Shown here: positions 59,116 to 64,000 of the stretch, one piece after another | How positions within the stretch are numbered: the stretch's first letter is position 1 | How the letters are laid out: each line of letters starts with the position of its first letter | DNA from: Steinernema hermaphroditum | Lineage: Eukaryota; Nematoda; Chromadorea; Rhabditida; Steinernematidae | Assembly (NCBI GenBank): GCA_030435675.1 | Contig: CM059625.1 | Span: 3,968,001-4,032,000, forward strand | DNA: 64,000 nt | Direction: 5' to 3' | The notes under the pieces: model-generated | What the model saw: only the letters and a program-made list of their open reading frames with translations | Told to the model about the DNA's origin: nothing | Database searches by the model: none | Made by a program: the position numbers and the translations under genes

Positions 59116-59970
59116 ATGGCTTACGAACTGCGATCTGCTGAGTACGGAATTAGCGCGAAAGAAATGATCCAGGTGATTATGGGATTCTTCGGAGTTCTGT
59201 TGGAATCGCATGATCCTCTTCCACTTCATGGAGAACAGTTGATCAAGAAGACGTTTGAGCTCATTCAGGGAACCTCGGACGAATCGAATTTGCCCTCCGA
59301 GGTCTTGCGTTTGGTGGAGCAGGACCAAGACCTTGTAAATCGCCTAGAGGAGATGAACGAAGCGAACAGAAGACTGATGCAAGAGTGTTGCTACGCTGAG
59401 ATTGTTGCCAGTGATCTTAACGATCAACTTAATGAATTCGCCGATCAAAGAGAACTGCTCAGCTTTGAAGTCCTGGAGCTGCGAGACAAACTTGAGAAGA
59501 TGGAAGAGGCATTCGTTAAGCAGGGCCGCACCCTCCTCAAGGCCGAACAAACCAACGTAAACTTCGAATACATGGTGACGCAGACGAACCTCGCCGTCCG
59601 AGATGCCGAAAATTTTGCTATCCTAGCACAGGCCGGTTATGAACAAAGCCTGGAACAACTGAATGCGCAGCTAGCCAAAGCCCGACGAGAAGCACGAGAA
59701 GCAGCTTTCTTCCAGCGATACCTAGAAAAGAAGATCGAAATGCTCGAGGAAGAAAACAAGAAGCTTCTCTACAGTATCCAGGAAATTAACCTCAACGAAG
59801 GCCAACAAAAGCAGGAGAAGCTGCCCAGTCAAGCGCAGTGTTCCGATGAAGATCTCTTCGAAATGATGTCGCGCCAGTTCAAATCCGAAACAATTTGTAT
59901 GATTCATGATTTCAAGCAGCATTATGGAAAGCCGGGCACATATCTGACCATGATTCCCATTATGCAATAA
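59116..59970 (+). CDS. Coiled-coil protein, right copy of an inverted gene pair (284 aa, intronless)
   Basis: Same length and layout as the left copy (56749-57603), in the opposite orientation. I count about 48 differing residues of 284. Differences concentrate in residues 8-40, 60-75 and 105-132; the blocks DLVNRLEEMNEANRRLMQEC, VKQGRTLLKAEQTNVNFEYM and the C-terminal ~45 residues are nearly unchanged. Both frames are intact and most changes keep residue class, which argues that both copies are functional rather than one being a pseudogene. Head-to-head arrangement with PC4 between them; the copied unit covers about 35 bp of 5' flank, the whole coding region and the 3' UTR to about 60020. 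Function unknown. Confidence 0.85.
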   Translation: MAYELRSAEYGISAKEMIQVIMGFFGVLLESHDPLPLHGEQLIKKTFELIQGTSDESNLPSEVLRLVEQDQDLVNRLEEMNEANRRLMQECCYAEIVASDLNDQLNEFADQRELLSFEVLELRDKLEKMEEAFVKQGRTLLKAEQTNVNFEYMVTQTNLAVRDAENFAILAQAGYEQSLEQLNAQLAKARREAREAAFFQRYLEKKIEMLEEENKKLLYSIQEINLNEGQQKQEKLPSQAQCSDEDLFEMMSRQFKSETICMIHDFKQHYGKPGTYLTMIPIMQ

Positions 59971-60008
59971 GTTGAAAATGTTGCCAATGTGATCTGATTC
60001 ATTCCGAC

Positions 60009-60014
60009 AATAAA
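60009..60014 (+). terminator. Polyadenylation signal AATAAA for the right coiled-coil gene
   Basis: AATAAA 39 nt after the stop codon, in the context CCGACAATAAACTC that is also found, inverted, after the left copy. Confidence 0.75.
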
Positions 60015-60936
60015 CTCTGTGAACCGTATGGACAATATTTGATTACGAAAAATGCCACAGGATATTTACTCCAAATTGTAAGGATCAAGTATAATACCAC
60101 CGCAAATTGGCTGACTTTCCTCGTAGATCGCGTACTATCTATCCAGTTGTGTTCATCTGTAACGTAGATCAAATTAGGCGAACTTCTAACTAGGAATAGC
60201 AGGAAAGAATCGATACCACTGCTATAGAGTGAAGTGGCACCAGATGTCGGCTAATGAAAGCTCTACATAATGTAAAATAGAAATAGAATAGCGACCGTGA
60301 TCTTCTTTGAGCCATTTCGTGTCTGTCAGCAATATAAAAATACCAATTATTACCTCTATTGAAGGCATTAAAACAGTTAAATGAGAAGCAAATAAAATGC
60401 AACCGAGTAGACTAGTGGCGCATCGTTTAGGTGTCAAGTTGAGAACGCACAATGCCCGATGATGCCAAATCAATGAGGTTGACAAACATACTCGTCGAGC
60501 GACGTCCGACGAGGGTACGATGGACGCCGTATCGCTCACGCTGGCACTGGTTGATCCAAAGCGGCTGGCTGTAACTGCGCGACCGTTTTTTTTACCGCGT
60601 CCATAGATTCAGAGCTCACTGTTATCCGGAAAAAAGACCAATTATGAAGGAATAGCGCTAGGAGCCATTAATCCAGATGATGTTGATCATCGTCACTGAG
60701 CACATGCGGAACAAAACTGTTCACGTTCGACGAATATTTCTGCGAGAAGAAAACATGAAAGTATGCGCTTATGCGATTCCGGAAAGACGCAATGATTTGC
60801 CACGTCGCTGCCTGTCTCACATGTGTGATTTTGCGAGCAACCATTTGCGATGCTTGCAGCTGCTGATTCGAGGCGACCACACGCATCTTCGTTTCTTTTC
60901 TCAATTTGTGTATTCTTTTAACTCCTCATATTCTTT
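60015..60936. other. Intergenic between the coiled-coil and RhoGAP genes, with an ambiguous coding-like patch
   Basis: At 60430-60610 open frames exist on both strands. The minus strand can be read as a serine-rich segment ending DVARR at a possible donor GTATGT; the plus strand opens MPDDAKSMRLTNILVERRPT. I could not settle on a model. The remainder is AT-rich and shows nothing. Confidence 0.3.
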
Positions 60937-60946
60937 TAACTTTCAG
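60937..60946 (+). promoter_or_regulatory. Probable trans-splice acceptor before the RhoGAP start codon
   Basis: TAACTTTCAG, preceded by two TATTCTTTTAACT repeats, ends 13 nt before the ATG at 60960. This is the expected position of a spliced-leader acceptor; a 5' UTR intron is the alternative. Confidence 0.45.
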
Positions 60947-60959
60947 GAACCATATCACC

Positions 60960-63345
60960 ATGGCCTCATCAACAAGAAACAACGGATTCGACTTCGAAGA
61001 GCCCGAAGACGGATTTGCCGATGACGATCTTCTGTCTCCGGATGACGGTCAGAGTAGGTGTTGTGCTGTGGACTCTAAATGGTGACTGTGTCTGTCGGGA
61101 GTAGACGGGAAGCGAGGAAAAAGCGTCCGCAGTGACTGTTTAGTTTGTTGCGGTGATTAAGCGGACAGTCGTTGTTTCTCGGCCGCCGACTCATCCGCCC
61201 CTCCTTTGACTACCTTTCGAACACGTCACTTATTCATTCTTTGCGACCACACCATTCACCGTTTACTCTTTTCAGTGGGTCTAATGGACCCTGCAAACGC
61301 GATGAATCGATCGTTTCTGGAGCGAGACAACTTCGAAAATGAAATTGGAACTGTTGGACCGGACGATCCGTTCGCCGAAGACTTCAGCGACATCAGCCAT
61401 CATAACATTGTTGAAGTTATAGCCGATGGAGATCGAGTTGGAAGGTGAATTGTTGAACTCGAAAAGAAATGTATCTATGACATTCCAGACCGATCATCGT
61501 CATATTTGCATATCGATTTCCATCGAACAAGACCTTCGACCACCAGAAGTTTCTGAGGTATTATTATTACAACCAACATATACAGCTTTCAGAACGAAAA
61601 CTGGACAGTTTGATTGAAATTTCGCTATCACACTAGTAATCCACAGTTCAACCGTTCAGTGAGGAGGAGAACGATCAGATGTATCAGCTAGAAAAAACAG
61701 AATCTCGTGATCTTAGCGGTTGTAGTGGTACACCGTTAAGATAAAGTTCCTGCAGTCCTCATTTTTCCAATCCGTAGTAGGATTTGTCCCAAAAACCGAT
61801 AGATGCTATGAAACTTGTACACCATCAACTAGTTCTGTTATCACTTCAGGTTTCTACAGTTTACACTGGACAAAGTGGTTGATTTGGATTATACCATCGT
61901 CTACTTTCACTACGGTCTACGAAGCAACAATAAACCGCCCCTAAAATGGTTGATTCAAGCGTACCAGATGCTCGATCGACGGTATCATATCATAAATATT
62001 GAATCAAATATAATCGAACTATCCTAGATACAAGAAGAATCTAAAGCGACTGTATCTTGTTCATCCGACCAGATTCATACGAATCGTTTGGCGAGTCTTT
62101 CAGCCGTTTATCTCAATGAAATTTGAAAAGAAGGTGCAATATGTGAACTTCTTGCATGAGCTCGATTCCGAGCTCAGAGTGGAGCAGCTCAATCTTCCAC
62201 AGCCTATCATTGAGTACGGCTGGTAACATTTCACATAAATGAGACATTTGTTCCAGCCACGACGCAACATTGAGCTTCGCGTCAAATTCGCCCGTGTTCG
62301 CCCCTGCTGCTCCAGCCAATGCCGCACCGCGACCGACTCAGCAGTTCAACGTTTCGCTGGATTTGTAAGTTCCAATAACACGAATCAGTACTTTAATAAC
62401 CTCTGTATTGTGCCGAATCACATGAGCCAAATTCAAAATCTTTGTAAAAAAGGAGACTGTCTGCAACGGTCACCAGTATTTTGAATGAGCATAGAGATAG
62501 CCTGGCGGCAAACTGTAGTTTTTTTGCATATAACTAATAACTATGCCCCAACTAACTGTTCCCATAGTTTACATTACCTGCTCTAGCATACTCAATCACA
62601 ATCCCAACTGCGAAGTCCCACCGCTGGTCACCGAACTGATCGCTTTCCTACGTATCCACGGAATGGACGTCGAAGGCATCTTCCGACGCTCCGCTGAAGT
62701 AGCTGCAATCAAGCGTCTACAAGATCGTATTGACATGGGCGAGACGATTGACTTCGAACATGAACCAGAATATTGTGGCAACATGCAAATGGCCGCAATT
62801 CACGCGGCCGTACTCCTGAAGACATTCCTGAGGTCGCTGGGTGAGCCGGTGATCACCAATAGACTCTATCCCACCTTGATATCAATGCTGGGTTAGTTGT
62901 TATCTCACACCGCTGAAATGCATCATTCATGGCTTTCAGATGTACCAAAGAACGAGAAGTCTAACGCTGTCTTGGAGTTCGTCCGTCTTTTGCCTCAACG
63001 CAATCGCGTTTTGCTGAAAACTGTTGTGAAATTCTTGACGGAAGTGAGTGATACCATAGCGGATGTTTGCAAATCACATTTTCTTATTCAGGTTGCTGCG
63101 AATTCGAAGATTAACTTGATGAATGCTAATAATCTGAGCGTTGTATTTGGACCAAACCTTACATGGCCCACTGATCAACAGGTACATACGCTGTTAACGA
63201 TTCATACATCAACCCATCTTACCTTACTTAAGCGTGATTTACTGACGTTTAACCTTTTCAGGTGCCAGTCACTCAGTTGAACAATCTGAACAAGTTCTGT
63301 CACAGGCTCATTGTTGACTACAACTTGATATTTGAAGAACACTAA
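60960..63345 (+). CDS. rga-1: Rho GTPase-activating protein, p50RhoGAP/ARHGAP1 (RGA-1) type (10 exons, 449 aa)
   Basis: Exons: 60960-61053, 61276-61444, 61489-61557, 61850-61981, 62028-62222, 62257-62364, 62587-62891, 62940-63043, 63092-63181, 63262-63345. All phases match and give 449 residues, close to human ARHGAP1 (about 440). Residues 1-85 are acidic. Residues ~88-220 are a BCH/CRAL-TRIO (Sec14-like) domain ([26 protein letters not shown]). A short [15 protein letters not shown] linker follows. Residues ~250-440 are the RhoGAP domain with the catalytic arginine finger in GIFRRSAEV (Arg289), the [15 protein letters not shown] helix and [11 protein letters not shown]. The protein accelerates GTP hydrolysis on Cdc42/Rho at membranes. 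Intron 5 is only 34 nt. Intron 8 (63044-63091) is 48 nt, in frame and stop-free. Confidence 0.95.
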
Positions 63346-63663
63346 GCATATAATTCGAACAATTTCACCAGTGTCTGTCTTTAAACCACCCAAACCCGCA
63401 TCTTGTTGTTGTGAAACTCTCCTTTATACTGTGATCAGTCTCCTATTCCATTTCGATTCTAACTTATGTACATGCTTATACTGCTGCTGAGTTATTTCTA
63501 CTGATTTCGTTTGTCATTATATAGTATATAATTGTGGTCACATCGCGGCTGTACATAATCACGTAGTGTTCGTTGTGCAAACGCTCTTGTGAGAGCGCTA
63601 TCCTTTATGTTGTGCATGCACGGTGCAGCAAGAGATCTACTTTTAAAGATGATAATAACGTAA
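63346..63663. other. 3' flank of the RhoGAP gene
   Basis: Presumed 3' UTR and intergenic DNA. No canonical AATAAA was found, so the gene probably uses a variant signal. Confidence 0.4.
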
Positions 63664-63795
63664 TATATTATAAGGGTCAACTGTACTTGTGGGAATTGTA
63701 AGGCACAATACGTTGGCACAATTGGTGGTCGATTGAACGTATCACCGCAGTTTCGTATGACCGCTTTTCTACACGATTGGAGTCAATGTGTAGGA
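63664..63795 (+). mobile_element. Possible GIY-YIG-like remnant of a Penelope-like or related retroelement
   Basis: One plus-strand frame reads VNCTCGNCKAQYVGTIGGRL, which fits the Cys-pair followed by YVG-x-TG-type start of GIY-YIG endonuclease domains carried at the C-terminus of Penelope-like elements. The match then continues in another frame (ERITAVSYDRF), implying a one-base shift. The piece is short and broken, so it would be a degraded insertion rather than a host gene. Confidence 0.3.
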
Positions 63796-64000
63796 CGTAA
63801 GGTTCTACTGACTCAGAGCGCGAAAAGGTACAACCAGTTGTATTCCGACATGAAATCGACCTCACAAAACGATTTTGACAGTCTCGTCTGGGATTTGAAC
63901 TGGTTCCTATTCTTTTCGTCATACTCTTGGGATTTCAACCGTCCGTCTCAGATTAGTGGTGGTTTACACTAGCCTCGACTTATGATTGGGCGCATCATAA
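63796..64000. other. Window end, nothing recognised
   Basis: Short frames only; a TCTGGGATTTGAACTGG stretch recalls a T-arm but no tRNA can be folded around it. Confidence 0.35.

Noticed and set aside
58870..59328. 152-codon minus-strand frame
   Set aside because: Its first third is antisense to the right coiled-coil gene and its hydrophobic part comes from AT-rich promoter sequence.
59722..59967. Minus-strand frame inside the right coiled-coil gene
   Set aside because: Antisense shadow of the coiled-coil coding sequence.
60677..61024. 115-codon plus-strand frame overlapping the RhoGAP start
   Set aside because: Different frame from the conserved RhoGAP first exon and crosses its acceptor; composition is basic noise.

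Overview
The window looks like animal nuclear DNA, most likely from a nematode. The genes I can recognise have many exons. Their introns are mostly only 34-50 nt long with GT...AG ends. The largest gene is a patched-related (PTR) protein, a family expanded in nematodes. Several start codons sit 4-15 nt after a splice-acceptor-like sequence, as expected for spliced-leader addition. I found no bacterial-style operon, rRNA, tRNA or CRISPR array. The nematode assignment is inference; no marker gene fixes the species.

The six genes I am sure of lie at the two ends. Left part: a small thioredoxin-fold (nucleoredoxin-like/tryparedoxin-like) protein on the minus strand (416-1352, 3 exons) and a complete PTR sterol-sensing-domain membrane protein on the minus strand (11665-14801, 7 exons). 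Right end, compact (56.7-63.4 kb): a pair of about 83% identical intronless coiled-coil genes arranged as an inverted duplication (56749-57603 minus, 59116-59970 plus), with a PC4/Sub1 transcription coactivator gene (58105-58560 minus, 3 exons) between them, then a complete p50RhoGAP/ARHGAP1 (rga-1-like) gene on the plus strand (60960-63345, 10 exons). They belong to unrelated processes (redox, membrane sterol/lipid handling, transcription, Rho/Cdc42 signalling) and do not form an obvious shared system.

The remaining ~50 kb is gene-poor and rich in old duplications. The most striking is a same-strand array of at least eight diverged copies of a short exon-like block (about 59-65 bp in seven of eight), each bounded by a splice acceptor and a donor, between 4.0 and 24.2 kb on the minus strand. 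The splice boundaries are better kept than any reading frame. Other repeats: a foldback element with unequal arms of 15-bp units (20837-21510), two copies of a second foldback family (26.1 and 49.5 kb), an inverted pair at 46.4/47.0 kb, a three-copy dispersed family at 7.5, 21.1 and 22.0 kb, and a possible GIY-YIG retroelement remnant at 63.7 kb.

Five groups of short exon-like segments with compatible splice phases or unusual cysteine-rich composition suggest further, unrecognised genes (68-205 plus, 19782-20445 minus, 27252-34708 plus, 31339-31643 minus, 43811-44118 minus). They are reported with low to moderate confidence because I chose the splice sites by eye, and open frames of this length are common by chance. 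A CpG-rich promoter-like region with a consensus TATA box lies at 36.1-36.5 kb without a clear coding gene downstream.
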